Positions 1-11,890 are shown, numbered from the stretch's first letter. The stretch: 27,834 bases of DNA from Pelargonium nanum (GCA_036897485.1 JAYMTF010000959.1:1-27834); one strand, 5' to 3'. Notes: generated from the letters alone by a model not told the origin. Translations and numbers: made by a program.

Positions 1-17
1 ATATATATATATATATC
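1..17. repeat. (AT)n microsatellite at window edge
   Basis: Perfect AT dinucleotide run that begins at or before the window edge, so its true length is unknown. Confidence 0.85.
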
Positions 18-2940
18 ATTGTGAACAGGAACCAAAAAATAGCAAATACAACTCGTTTATCATGCCATATATGGACCACACAGCTACACTACGAAATCAA
101 AATATACATATTCTCTCAGCTAAATATATACTATATATTTTCAAGCTTTCATTCAAATTTCCAACCGGCTTTTGTAATTTCTGTATATAGGTTTCTATGT
201 AGTTTCTGTAAAGTAAAAACACTCAATTACTTACAAATGAAGTTTGCTAGTAAGATTCTTGTTTCTCTTAGACTTTTAACCTAACCGTGTCAAGACGTTA
301 ATTTAATTAAGCTCAACTTAGTCCATTAATTAGTTGACAAACCCGAAAACATTACTCAATCAACTCTTAAATAATTTTCTTTTCTACATAGAAATTTCAT
401 GTGCATTTTCTGTTTGTACTTAATTTGTAGCATATATTTTGCTTAGTAAGAACACTAGCAAAAAAATATATTTTATAATAGGTTAAAGTTTGGACAAATT
501 ATGTTTTTTGTTTACTTTTGTAAGACTAAGCTATTGGGTTTTTTCCTGACAAAATAACTATTAAAACACAACCGCTAAACTAAATAAAGATGTTCTCACC
601 ACTCAGCATAGACATCGACGGATAATATCTAATTAATCAACAAATATTATATGACGGTCAGCTGCCTGCCACAATCACCCCAGTTCCGCCCCTGGCCACA
701 AGGTTTAAACCGGGTGGCTACATTGCATAATTATACTAAACCAACATAATAAATATTTTATTGCAAATTAATAAGCTTTTACCATCCAAAACAAGTCATT
801 AATTAACCTTTTTTTATTGTTAAAAAGTCATTAATTAAATAGTTAAAATTTGAAGTCCATTAATTTAGTTGATATGGATTGAGCATATATGCATGCATAG
901 CTAAAAAGAAGCCGCCAAAGCAAGTCATCGAGAAAAGGACGAGCACTGCACCAATGTCTCATGCCTTAAGAGCACGCGGTTGCGTTTGATTAGTTTTGTT
1001 TTGATTAATTAGACTTTTTGGATTAAAAGGTTTGTTTAGTTACTTATTTTAAATAATTAGGATTATTATTCTATATAACCATGTTAAGTAATAAGATTAA
1101 AAGAATGTGTATGTGTTCCCTTAGTCTTTGCCATATATATATAGTAAACGTGACTATGTTGGTTTCTAACTCTACATTTGGAAGCAAAACAATGCTTTAA
1201 CTTTATTTTAATTTATTTTATTTTTTGTTGTCCAATTATCAGAAGTGTGAAAAACAACGTAGAGAGAATAAACCATGTTGTTAATCTGAATAATTAAGAA
1301 TATTATTATTCTGATTTTTTAAAGTAATATTATTCATGTTTTTGTTGTAATAGATTCAAATGAATGTGATTAGATTATTCTAAAATTATTACATTATCTT
1401 TAGTTATATAAAGTAATACACACATGTGTGTGTATAAGAGGTAGGTGGTCTATTTTAACTCTTAAATTCACTAGTCATATTTTGTTAATGTCTGAGTTCA
1501 ATAATTTGAGATTACTACAATACCACATACCATTTTTAGCATCATATCGAATGAACTTGTATGTATGCGTTTGGTTTTATGATCAACAGAGTGTTGAGTG
1601 TTTCAAATTTTGTACATTTTTTAGTATAAAGTAACACGATGTACGTGAAATATACATATTTCATATTTGTAGTTCAAAAGTAAATTTAGCGAATAACAAC
1701 TCGACGTATATGATCACCACCATTCCATAAATTTCTTACGCTGAACTCTTGGTTTTTAAGACATGTTGTATATGCAATGGAATGTAACTTGTCAAAATCA
1801 TCAATGAAATATTCGATGTGTCGTGTATCATTTATTGACACGTCATTTTGCACATTTCAGTACAATAGTTGGGACATTTTATAATTTGGATAATCAATTC
1901 TCGTATTGAATTGATCCATTTTCTTTTTATGTTGTCTAATTATATTCATGCGATAAAACATTATAATTTTACATGTTCAACAAAATAGATACTATATATT
2001 GATCATCACCGTCAAACCTAAACCAAGAGGTCCAAGACACATTTTGAAATCTAGTTTCTTATTAGTAGTACATTATGTTTTGAAAAAATTAAAATTAACA
2101 TACTAACATATAGTAGAATCTGAACGACCAATTTACCAGTGCAATTCAAAAATCGAGTTGCAAATATTCAATTCAAATTTTACGTGTAGAATGTACCGAT
2201 CAATCAATCCAGCTTCATTCAAAAATTGGAATTGAATTTTGAGTGTTGGACATAAACTACCACCAATATGATCCTATGCGAGGAAGCAAAGTGGATGAGG
2301 ATGATAGGTTGTGATTGTTTAATGATTTTAATGATTTGATTGTTCAATGAGACCCACCACTTTAGATAGCTATACTATACTAGGTCTCTCTTTGTTGGTC
2401 AGAGTTCACAGTTGTGAACAAGATCAGATACGGTGTCTGACGTGGCGGCTAACGTGGCTGTTTGGATACACACACATGTCCAAATACTGCCATTGCCAGC
2501 AATTTAAGAATGTATATGTGAATCTCCACTTTTGTTTTGGGGTTGCTGACCTTTCGATCTCTCCAAACTTCACTGTTCTTTTTTATTTTCAATGACTAGA
2601 TTGATATATTGCTCCCAAAATAAATGTTGTAGATGATTTCCATTTTTGTTTTAGATTAAATATTTTCATATTTTTAAGAAGTTTGAGATAGCACGTGACG
2701 AGTCTCTTTTGATTCGGTTTATTTTAGTCTATTAGTGTGTGTTGTCGTATTGTCCACGTATTATGATAGTTGCATTTGAAATGTTTTAAGTGTAGAATTT
2801 TGGGGATGAAGTTGAAAGCTCAGGTCACTGGTGGCAGGGTTGGAGGGTTAGACCTTTCCGTATGAGTTTATGAAGTTTGCACTAATAAGGTGACACACCA
2901 TTATATAATGGAAACCTAAGTATATGTGTACACATGAAAT
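18..2940. other. AT-rich intergenic DNA, no gene seen
   Basis: Open frames here are short and have no recognisable protein character. The stretch holds AT-rich low-complexity DNA, repeated AAGTCATTAATTAA-like words near 793-860, a short CACACATGTGTG palindrome near 1420-1430, and a slightly GC-richer patch near 655-725. The segment at about 975-1410 opens with a GCGTTTGATTA word and contains many AATAAT/ATTATT words, which recalls old plant MITE remnants, but I could not define matching ends. Confidence 0.6.
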
Positions 2941-3310
2941 CGCCTCGGGCATGAAGTAAAAATTTTAATCGAGAAAATCCGAATCACACATCGTAGGGAG
3001 GACTCTACAAGCAATTCTAGAGGGATAAATGAGTATTTATACTTACAAATCAAGTTTTTCATATGTTGTCGTGTGGTTGGTTGTTGGAAGAGATGAGTCC
3101 GTTCTAGGAGTTAGAGTTATAGCCTTCCAGGCGCGTCGGCCACAAGTTTTGGAGCTCATGTTTGCCCTTCTAGCATTATAGGGTTGAGTGAAGCCTCTAC
3201 CGCTTCGGGTAGCGTTGATTATCCAGCATGGGCCATATTAAAATTAGGCTTGGATCATACTGGATTTTGTAATAAAATGGCTAAAACGCCTTTCAAATCG
3301 CTAAAACGTG
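2941..3310. repeat. GC-richer patch, possible old transposon fragment
   Basis: About 370 bp of visibly higher G+C than its flanks. It contains CACATCG, a TATTTATAC word and a small stem formed by CTACC and GGTAG around 3197-3212. The makeup recalls pieces of plant long terminal repeats, but I see no paired ends, primer-binding site or target duplication. The call rests mainly on base composition and is weak. Confidence 0.25.
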
Positions 3311-5084
3311 GCTTATACAAAGGGAAAAATAACAAGTGATCTCATATGTTAGCTCATTTTACTTGAATCGAAACAATTTCAGTCCAGTTCGTGAACATCA
3401 TATTTTATACCAAAAATGCATTAACTCCTACATAGTTAAACATATTTTTTATCCATCATTGAAAAGATTTTTATTTTGAAGTGTATGGAAATAATTATGA
3501 AATGGCGGGTAATAAACTAATAATGTATAAATAACGTATACAAGTAGAGATCAAATTAAGAGAAGTATGTGTCAAAATTGTGACATTATATACATTATTG
3601 GAAAACAAAACTTGCGGGCCAAACAAAACCTCCGGAAACTACCCACTTTGGATTTTCGTACTATGTGGTATTCGTATATTTTTTGCTATATTTTTGTTAA
3701 TTTTCCTGTTACTTGTTCGAAGAAAATAAAAAAAGATACGAGGATCTGTGTTCCTTAGCCGTCCACAATTGCGTTATCATCTTGTGGAACTTGACTATTT
3801 CTATGAATACACACACATGTCTGTAATTTTGGTCAATTTTTCCTTCTTTTTTGAGCTACCAATTTTGCATTTATTTTGTGGGGGACCAACATTCCATTTA
3901 CCTTTGGCTGCTCTATCATTCAAAATTATGCCATCAATTCAATCAAAATTCAAATTTTGTTAACCTATACACGTTACCATTTTCAAGATTTCGTATTAGT
4001 ATGATCGATGATCGTGTTGTGAGACGTAAATGCGTGCACTATCTCAAATGTTATCGTAAGTGTCTTTAAGTGTTTGGTGAATTCTAATTTCTTGTTTATA
4101 GGAACATACATCTCACTAGGTTATTGTACGTACGGGCGTGGATATTAAATTTCTGTCTTCCAAAATTCACGCCTTTGTGACTCATATTTTGTTCCCATAC
4201 TCATGGGTTTGAGTTGCGATCATGACACTAACCTATTTTCGCTTTCTCAACCAGTCATTGGCTTTCCGTTATGGTGTAGATGATTACAGTGAATCGCGGG
4301 ATCTCTGAAACGTTCAATTATGTAGATTGAGTTGCCGCTAAAGAAATTGTGACAAGAGTTAGCGACAAAATTTTGACAATAATTTTGTTGCATATTTGCA
4401 ATGACTTATATGACGTTTATTCCATCGCAATTTTGTGCCGCTATATGCATGTTCAACAATTGTCATATCAATAGAACAAATACAAATAAAATGTAAAAAA
4501 CATATTATAAACCACGGAAATAAAATTATACAAAAGAGTTGGATCAATTCCGATTTTCCAATTGTTCTTTCAAACCTTATTCTCCTTTGAAAAATTCTCT
4601 ATAAACTACGTAATACTGAAAAGCAATGTGAAATTACGAAAACTCATTGCGCATGTGGTGAAACTTTTGTATAGGTTGTGCAAATAAATACACAATACAA
4701 CGGGACAAACGAGAGTATATACTTTTTTTTTAGATAAACTAGTAGTAGAAGTGAAACATCAAATCACTATAAAGAAAAATGACAAAATACTTTTATCAAA
4801 ATACTCTCTTTTATTACATTCTCAACATTCAACTTTCATTTTTCTCTAATTGGTGTTTGAAATCCTAAAAGTAGCTATTCTCATTTAAGTTGTTTCTTAG
4901 ACACACGGCCAAGATTATACTTAATTATAACACGTTATTGCTTACATAATCTAAGAATTAGCTAAGTCTCGGATTGAAAACTCACGAACTCAAGTTTGAT
5001 TATTGTAATAAAGAAAAAACATATTATATGTTAAATACACAAATTTAACTCTCTATTTTCCAAAACAAACGTAACATAAATTAA
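3311..5084. other. AT-rich intergenic DNA, no gene seen
   Basis: No convincing coding region. At about 4333-4443 a GCCGCTAAAG word and a later word reading as its loose inverted partner (GCGGCACAAAATT on the other strand) recall the GC-skewed subterminal words of CACTA-type DNA transposons, but the match is short. The phrase ATACACACACATGTC occurs near 2467 and again near 3808 with divergent flanks. Confidence 0.5.
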
Positions 5085-5306
5085 TTAGAGAATAAGAGTT
5101 TTGTCAGTCAGAAAAGTAGCAAGAAGGAAGCAGCAAAAGTTGAGCACATTTGGGCTAGGGAATATGACACAAAATTAGCATCTCTAGACACTTTAGAAAT
5201 TTTGAAGTTGTCAAAAGAAGAGACATTTTCCCTGCAATGGTCAATAATGGAAGCATTGAAGGATGAGAACTACAAGTATCATTTGGAAGCAAATAAACAA
5301 CTATAA
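5085..5306 (+). pseudogene. Coding-like orphan fragment, 73 codons, unknown family
   Basis: One frame stays open from just after a TAA at 5082-5084 to a TAA at 5304-5306 in otherwise stop-dense AT-rich DNA. The predicted peptide is rich in Lys, Glu and Leu and reads like a helical, coiled-coil C-terminal segment. Examples are KKEAAKVEHIWAREYD near the start and ALKDENYKYHLEANKQL at the end. The only ATG lies late, inside WSIMEAL, so this is not a stand-alone gene by ordinary rules. The flavour recalls the charged C-terminal region of plant NAM-associated or transposon-accessory proteins, but I do not recognise the family. Most likely it is a relic exon of a decayed gene or mobile element; chance remains possible. 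Confidence 0.35.
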
Positions 5307-5419
5307 AAATTTAACCCTAACACCTATAGGTTTTGAATTTCATAATATTTTAATTACTTGTAAGTTGTGATCACGAGTGAAGTTTCCAATTTATGTGCAC
5401 ATTTGTTTGAACTTATGGC

Positions 5420-6010
5420 TGATAATTTGGGTCATAACACATGACATGACACGTATTTAAATTAATTTGAGTTTTGCGTAAACGATTTTGTGATTATTAG
5501 CTTAATTCATTTAGTAATCGAGTCGTATTCTTTCAAACATGTTTTATCTGTTTAACCTATTTATTAAACAAGTCGTGTGTAACTTATTTTTCGTTTGTTA
5601 TTATCGAAAAATTGACACTTTTGGTCATGAACTTTTGAGAATAAAGAAAAGACGATAAGTATATAAGCAAGAAACTTATTTGATCGGTCATTTAAGAATG
5701 AAAATGTAAATTTTCAAACATATCTTACAAAAAAATAACTCATAGATAATAAATGGGTCAAATATACCGGGTCAATATCAACCCATTTCCTTAAACGTGT
5801 CGGTCAGGTCGTGTATACCTTTGAAACCCATGTATCTGAACTCGACAATCATAAATGTCACGTCGTGTCAACCAACTCCTAAATGTGTCACGTTATTTGA
5901 ACCGTTCAAGAACATGTCGTCAAATTCAAATCTACTCATTCATCATAACACCAAACTTTCAACACAACACGACCAAGACCCGTGTACACGAACTGCCACC
6001 CGTAACTATA
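5420..6010. repeat. Degenerate dispersed repeat rich in GTGTC/ACACGA words
   Basis: The segment carries many copies of CGTGTCG, GTCGTGT, ACACGACC and CCCGTGTACACGAACTG. In plant genomes such words occur in abundant, heavily decayed dispersed repeats, probably hAT- or Mutator-like MITEs or LTR-derived pieces. One edge lies near GGGTCATAACAC at about 5428 and the other near CTGCCACCCG at about 6002. I could not align the edges as proper terminal inverted repeats, so class and limits are uncertain. The 76- and 85-codon open frames in this stretch are shadows of the repeat. Confidence 0.35.
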
Positions 6011-6127
6011 GTGATACTTGCATATGATGACGTGGAAGATGATGGGATGGATGACGAAACAGGTCGTCGGTCGTTAATGAATGCAAGAAGAAGAAGCACT
6101 CGAATATTATAAGAAGCTACAGCGAAA

Positions 6128-6178
6128 GGATATGATATGACTATATGACTATGAGTCTATGACTATCTAACTATATAT
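6128..6178. repeat. Imperfect short tandem repeat of TATGACTA type
   Basis: Roughly six degenerate copies of an 8-10 bp CTATATGA/CTATGAGT-like unit lie head to tail. It is a simple-sequence tract with no other content. Confidence 0.6.
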
Positions 6179-7199
6179 GTAACCATCAATTTTTCAATTT
6201 CTTTAGGGTTTGATCGAGACGTTACAAAGAAATTGAGTCCAGATTCAGTTGTCAAAATGATTATTATTATTTGGATTTATTTAATTCCAAGAACAGGAAA
6301 AAGCTAAGCTTCATCATCGTCACAGCCCATTATGTTATGATTAATTTAACCAACTTTTTGGATCGGACATCGATTTCTTGCTAAGTCAATTAAATATTAC
6401 AATTTGGGTCCTTATTTGTTGTCATTTCAAGTGATGTTAACGTTAATGGCTGATCTAACAAAACCCACTAATGTTTTTTTATATTATATTATGTATGTGT
6501 TATTCAATTTTCATTGATTTGTTGGTTTTTTTAGCATCAAGAAAATTTTGGTTAATTAATATTTTATTATCTCAGATTTTCTGGTTGTTTAAGGTTTACC
6601 GTGTTGAACAAAAAAACATGTGACTTGCGAGTCAACTAATTGGTAAACGAAATTAAAATGGTTTCTTAAGATATGGTAAAAATCTTGGAAATTAACATGA
6701 TTATATTGTTTTGTACACAAATCATGTGTTGATAGAGTGATCAAATTAGATTTAATTAGCTATAAAATTATCTACACCTTCGAATAAATTAACTTCGTTT
6801 AACATGTTGATTTTTAAGATAAAAAGTATTTACATTGACATGTTTTAAATTTTACATTATACCTGCACAATTCAAACGATGAATAATATGTATGAATATA
6901 GGTATTGTTTTACAAAGTCAATTTTAAATGGTTATTGTAAAATGAAAATTAACTCTCTTGATATAAAATTAAGATCAAAATGCTCCTTATTCTTGGTTTA
7001 TCGAAAGAAAAGTATTGTATCTACGTAAAATTTCATATGAAATTGGTCAATGACAATCAACACGTGTACTGAAGTAACGTATGAATCCAACAAAAATAAG
7101 GTTGAAGAGCAATGTTCGGGCTCCTCGTTGTAAGCCAGGATCAAAGAAGAAATAAAATTGGGCCCCATAAAAAGGCCCAGTGTGTTCGCCATATTAAAA
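6179..7199. other. AT-rich intergenic DNA, nothing found
   Basis: No coding region, tRNA-like fold or paired repeat was seen. A GGGCCCC/GGCCC word near 7160-7180 marks the shift in base composition just before the tandem array. Confidence 0.5.
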
Positions 7200-7895
7200 T
7201 TGGAAACCGTCTGGGGTTGATAAGAGGACGACCAGTTTAGCTCATTCACTCTGTTCGAACTGTTTAGACATTTTTGGTATACACTCCGCGGTGAGGCGAG
7301 ATCAACATGATGTCTAGGACGACAAGACGAGTCAAACAGATGAGTCCCGAGGTCATCTGAGACCGTTTGGGAGTTGATAAGGGAATGCCAAGTTAAGTTC
7401 AATCGTCCAGACGAACCGTTCAAACATTTTCAATATACGCTCCGCAGTGAGCTGAGACAACCGAGACGACGATACGAGTCCAACGGGACGGGTCTCAAGG
7501 CTACTCAAGCCCGATTTTGGGTTGATAAGGGAATGACAAGTTCAGCTCATCCGTCTGCGTCAGACCGTCTGGACATTTCGATATACGCTCTGCGGTGAGA
7601 TGAAGCCACCATGAAGTCTACTATGACGAAACAATTACAATGGGACAGATCCCAAGTTCATTTGAGCCCGTTTGGGGGTTGACAAGTTCAGTTGATCCGT
7701 TCGGGCCGAACTGTCCTAACATTTTTTGTGTACGTTTTACGGTGAGCAAAGACCATCAGAGAGTTTTGGACGACAAAACGAGTCTAACGGGACGGGTCCC
7801 AAAGCCATTCGAGCCCGTTTAGGGTCGACATGGGCGATGGGGATGACAAGTTCAACTCATCCGTTTGGGTTGACGATGCCACCAAGACGTGGGGG
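7200..7895. repeat. Degenerate tandem array of ~150-bp G+C-richer units
   Basis: About four and a half diverged copies of one unit stand head to tail. The anchor TTGATAAG or TTGACAAG follows a run of G at about 7217, 7374, 7522 and 7679, with a diverged copy near 7824. The spacing is therefore about 145-157 bp. Each unit carries in order a GACAAGTTCAGCTCATCCG-like word, a GTATACGCTCCGCGGTGAG-like word, a GACGACAAGACGAGTC-like word, an ACGGGACGGGTCCC-like word, and CGAGCCCGTTTGGG leading to the next anchor. The block is richer in G+C than the flanks. It looks like a small island of satellite or minisatellite DNA, or the tandem inner part of a larger element. Open frames here on either strand do not keep the same frame from unit to unit and are taken as shadows. 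Confidence 0.75.
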
Positions 7896-8639
7896 ACAAT
7901 GAACATATATACAAATTGACATGAGAATCTATGTTGTGTGTGTGCACGCGCGACATTGTATGTCAAACCAAATTATTGATATATCATGTCTCCTTAATTA
8001 ATAAATCTTCTTGTACACCTTAAAAAAAAATATTCTTGTACAAATAATTGTTCACAATATTTAAGATCACTCCTCTAAAGAAAACTATTTCTTGCAAGAG
8101 AACTGAAATTGACATATTAATATAATTAGCCTACAATGTGGAAGCAATTATTGTATATTCCGTATTTAAGTTCCAAACCTCATCCTAAGTTCCAATTCCA
8201 TCTAAGTGCTTGTAATTTTCCAAAAACACAAACCAAAATAAAATTCAACACAAACTCCAAGCAATTCTTAAACTAATAATTTTGTTTCTCCTTTCAAACA
8301 CAAGAATTAACATATGTTCATTGCACTTGAAACCCTTCTAATTTTATATCCAATGTAAAGCAACCCAAGTTTTTCTTTGTCTCTTTATCTTTTTATCTTT
8401 TAGCTAAGCAAAGCAACAACAAAACATTCCTAGACATTTTGTTTGTTAAAAGCCCAACATCATTATTTTAAAAAACTAGTTTAACAAAACTCATGAACAC
8501 CATTATGTAATGTGTGCTTGAACCCTTCTTGGCTTACAAATATTTTAACACCACATCATCAACAATGTGCAATTCACAAAACCCATTGTGCTTCAAATGT
8601 TAAAATATTGCTTTATATAGGTCCTTTTGGACTTATCAT
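7896..8639. other. AT-rich intergenic DNA, nothing found
   Basis: A short TGTGTGTGTGCACGCGCG run lies near 7935. The rest is AT- and CA-rich sequence without open frames or paired repeats that I could see. Confidence 0.5.
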
Positions 8640-9326
8640 GATCTTTGATAATTTTAATTAATTAAGTAAATGTTTCATTTTGATCCCTCAACTATTTATT
8701 TTGTTTTAAATGGGCACCTAATTTACTTTTTGTTTCAATTTGGTCCTTACAGTTATCCATAATGTTCTAATTTTGTTCCAAGCTATGATATTTTGTTTCG
8801 AATTTTGGTCCAATATTTGCATCGGTAAATTAGGTTGATGCGCTAGTTTTCACCTGATTTTTTTTTGTTGCGGCAACCACGTGACACTTAATTAAGTTAG
8901 CTATACTTACTGATGAGACTGATTTGAAACAAAAATTGTAAAAATAGGGGCCAAGATCGCCACATCAATTTTGTCAATCCTGGTCCACCAATTATACAAA
9001 TTTGATCCCAAATGGTCTTAGTATTAACAAATTGAACGAACTTAAATATCACGTATAGTTGTCACGTAAACAAAAAGTCAAAAACTTACAGAAAAAAGTT
9101 TTTTAAAAATTGTCACGTCATCTTAATTGAACGACACCCTTATGAATTGGACTTGTTCATAACAAAATACTACTAGTATAGAGTTAGGACACCTAATTAT
9201 AACAATATGAATAATTTGAGGATCGAACTGAAACAAAAATCAAATTAAATGCCAATTTAGAACAAAAACCAATAGTTAGTGGATCAAATTGTAACACTTT
9301 TCATTAATTAATTATCATAAAGATTC
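8640..9326. mobile_element. Long foldback MITE-like DNA element, old
   Basis: The two outer 110-130 bp are imperfect inverted copies. The left arm runs from GATCTTTGATAATT through TTTCATTTTGATCCCTCAAC and TTTGTTTCAATTTGGTCC. The reverse complement of the right end gives GAATCTTTATGATAATTAATT, then TTTGATCCACTAACTATTGG and TTTGTTTCAGTTCGATCC in the same order. By eye the arms agree at roughly three bases in four. The inner part is again rich in TTGGTCC and GTCACGT words. There is no coding capacity, so the element is non-autonomous. TTTGGTCC-rich foldback elements of this kind are common in eudicots and are often placed with Mutator-like MITEs. The family is inferred, and I could not fix a target duplication. 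Confidence 0.6.
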
Positions 9327-9397
9327 AAGCAAAGCACGAGTGGCCATCTCTTTTAATAATTAAAGCCATCAACAATCCATCCACTCGTGGCTTTGTT
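9327..9397. repeat. Inverted repeat, potential hairpin
   Basis: CAAAGCACGAGTGG at 9330-9343 faces CCACTCGTGGCTTTG at 9381-9395, pairing 14 bases with one bulge across a loop of about 37 bases. It abuts the right end of the foldback element and may be a separate small insertion or a transcribed hairpin. No expression evidence is available. Confidence 0.6.
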
Positions 9398-10479
9398 TCT
9401 TCACTTGCTTGTCAACAAAGGAAGCTACCTTCACTTCACTATTAAAATATTGCTTCTAGTTTTCGATGAAAACAAAACAAAATTTATATATATCCAATGA
9501 TAATCTAAAGCTTTTTATTTATTTATGCTCAACTTGAATTATTAAAACAGTAATTTTATTAAACTAAGTTTAATATTGGGCCCTGGTTTCAATTCTGTGG
9601 ACTATTATATACAAATATATGCAACTGGTTTTACATGTTTTGCATTGGTCAGAAACTGAGTAAAAAACTAGTATTAAAAAAATAAAAACCCTAAACAAAA
9701 TGATGAAAACATGAGTCAACACTGCTATTTTTATTTCACAAATTTGAATTTGACCCATTTTTTTCAAGTGGTTTAGTCAGCTGAAAAAAGCATTTTGCCG
9801 TCAAATGAATATTATCTTGATAAGCTCGATAATAATTTATCTTGCATGATGGCTTGATTAGAATTACTTAAACATTCTAATTCTGAGTACTTAAAAATTA
9901 ATTCAAATGAAATTGGTACAATTATTTGCAGGAAAACCTAATTTTTGGCTTAACCTTGGAGGATGTGGACTCGGCAAGACTGACCAGGAATTTGAGTTTT
10001 AAGTTATTTTTATAGTTATAATCGTTGAAAATAAATGCTAGTTAGACCGATAAGGAGGATGACATTACCTTTGGTTTTGTTATTTGTGACATTCGGGTTT
10101 TTTCTTATAATTTTACAAGTTTAAGAGTTTATTTTGTGAGATGTTTTGCGAGCATGACTGTCCATGCATTATCTAAATTCTCTAATTATGTGTCAAGCGT
10201 AGTTGGTTGGAAGTGTAATCATCCACTGGTCGATATTGTTAACATTTGATGTTTTGAAGCTTAAAAAAACATGATGTGCAATATAGCACGTTGCCTTTCA
10301 TTTTAGATTAGGCAAATCTTAGTAACGTACGCACAATTGAACATCAAAGTCGCGAAGGATGGCCAAGCAGGGCAACTTGCTAAGAAAACCGCCGAATACG
10401 ATTTAGTACTTGCAAGTAGTGCTAACGTAGGTAAAATACGGGTACTCATATTCATTACTTAATAAGAACGGTAATGATT
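9398..10479. other. AT-rich intergenic DNA, nothing found
   Basis: No supported gene or paired repeat. The 65-codon minus-strand frame at 9570-9767 is AT-driven and has no recognisable protein signature. Confidence 0.5.
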
Positions 10480-10636
10480 TTGGACGTCAACATTGGCCCT
10501 CTAAGGTATCAAGTTCGAGTCTTCTTGTCGACGGTATGAAGTGAGATTTGTGGAGTGGGGTTTAGGGTGACGCTCTCTTTGGGGAGTGAGAAACATTGTT
10601 ACTTTGAGTATGATGTCCGTTGCTGATAAAAAAAAT
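10480..10636 (+). mobile_element. Possible tRNA-derived SINE fragment
   Basis: AAGTTCGAGTCTT at about 10511-10523 matches a Pol III B-box (GTTCGANTC). About 105 bp later the segment ends in TTGCTGATAAAAAAAA, a 3' end often seen in plant SINEs. A good A-box and target duplications were not found, so the element may be truncated or the match may be chance. Confidence 0.35.
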
Positions 10637-11419
10637 GTTCTCAAATCTTAAAAGCTCAGAAGCATCTAATAAACTTAAATAGACGACTTAGAATTTGATA
10701 AATTAAGAATTGAAGTTAACTTAATAAATCAAAATAACAAGTAATGTAACTTAACTTAGCCAAATCAACTATCAAGTCTAAGAGTGTAGACTAGAAGCTC
10801 ATAATTCATGTTGGTTGGTACCTTCCAGTCCTCCACTACTCATTAATAAAATAAATGTTACTAATTTAAACCATTGGCTCTTAAGCATTTTTAGAAGGAA
10901 AAAATGAATGTGAAGCACCAAATTAGTTGTGGGCTTTTACCAAAAATATAATTTGGGCCATTAAGGCCCTATAGTTTAAGTGCTTTCCAGCCCAGTTTAT
11001 GTAGCTAGAACACTAATTGGTTCTTATAAAAAAACATGTTTAAAAAATGGGCTGGACTTCAATATATGAAACAAAATAGAGAGAAAAGAGAAACAATAGC
11101 AACAAAAGAAATTCTCAGGTGGTTGTTCTATGAGAAGAGGTTTTGCAAGGTTGTCATGATCTAAAAAGAGGTTTTGCATGAACCCGAGTGGTTGATTATC
11201 ATTCTTGTTCTTTGAGGGTGCTATACCGAGACGCTCGAGGTTCTGTCACATCGGGTTCATCAAATGATACTCCAAGATTTTTTCCGATGACTTTATGAGG
11301 TTTTCTAGCGCTCTTAAACATCTAATCCTACAAAACAAGTTTTCTCCCAATTGAAGCCTAAGTCGAATCCCGGTAGTAAATCAATGTTATAAGCACAAAA
11401 TATGATAAAGTGATATTAT
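10637..11419. other. Intergenic DNA, no gene seen
   Basis: AT-rich sequence without coding character. AGAGGTTTTGCA occurs twice, near 11137 and 11166. The stretch at 11210-11350 is more mixed in composition, with CGAGACGCTCGAGG, but holds nothing recognisable. Confidence 0.45.
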
Positions 11420-11560
11420 CTTCTTCTTGTTGGTGTCAGACTATATTCTCTCATCTTTACATTGAGTTATCACTTCACATTTGTCGTTTAACAGTGAGAT
11501 TCTATATTTGAACAATGTGCCTAATTACTAGACCAACAACTTATTACCCTTCAAGCTCTC
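11420..11560 (-). mobile_element. Possible SINE fragment on the minus strand
   Basis: Read on the minus strand, TTGTTGGTCTAGTAATTAGG resembles a tRNA-type A-box region. GTTCAAATATA follows as a poor B-box, and the copy ends in GTCTGACACCAACAAGAAGAAG, like the end of some plant SINEs. The A-to-B spacing is much shorter than in an intact tRNA-type promoter, so this is at best a decayed copy. Confidence 0.3.
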
Positions 11561-11643
11561 TTAGCGTGTCCGGTATTTTTGTGTAAGGGATTGAGAATGC
11601 TATCTCCTTAGCACTCATCGAGATTTTATATTGAACACTTCTC

Positions 11644-11663
11644 AAAAAAAAAAAAAAAAAAAA
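11644..11663. repeat. Poly(A) tract, 20 bases
   Basis: An uninterrupted run of 20 A. It could be the tail of a retroposed sequence, but nothing upstream is recognisable. Confidence 0.7.
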
Positions 11664-11704
11664 TTCAATGATCTTTTGAGAGTTCCATAACCTCATAACA
11701 ATAT

Positions 11705-11766
11705 CGAAGAAGTGAGCTTCAGAACACCTCGATGATCGAAGAAATGAGCTACAAACCTCAATGTCA
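11705..11766. repeat. Two-copy tandem duplication, 32-bp period
   Basis: CGAAGAAGTGAGCT at 11705 recurs as CGAAGAAATGAGCT at 11737, and ACCTCGATG/ACCTCAATG follow in both. The copies differ by a few substitutions and a short length difference. Confidence 0.6.
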
Positions 11767-11890
11767 CAATTTCAACTCCCCATCACGCATTCACTCTACA
11801 TTGGCTCAATATTCCATTTTTTCTAATAAAAAAGTCTCCACCAGACTCTAATGTCACACTCATGTCTCGATAATGTTAAACTTCATAATG

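Noticed and set aside
3088-3110. GATGAGTCCGTT near 3093, also recalling a hammerhead ribozyme
   Set aside because: The required GAAA and stem partner are missing downstream.
21-4547. Short frames of 60-90 codons in the first 4.5 kb
   Set aside because: Their composition is AT-driven (Phe, Tyr, Ile, Lys-rich), with no recognisable family and no splice-linked neighbours.
5797-6112. Overlapping 76- and 85-codon plus-strand frames
   Set aside because: They lie in the GTGTC/ACACGA-rich repeat and show no domain or conserved motif.
6998-7598. 141-codon minus-strand frame at 6998-7423 and 74-codon plus-strand frame at 7374-7598
   Set aside because: Both run through the degenerate tandem array, have no protein-family signature, and do not keep the same frame from unit to unit.
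8905-8935. CTGATGAG followed by GAAAC, resembling a hammerhead ribozyme core
   Set aside because: The bases between the two motifs cannot form stem II, and no matching stems I or III were seen.
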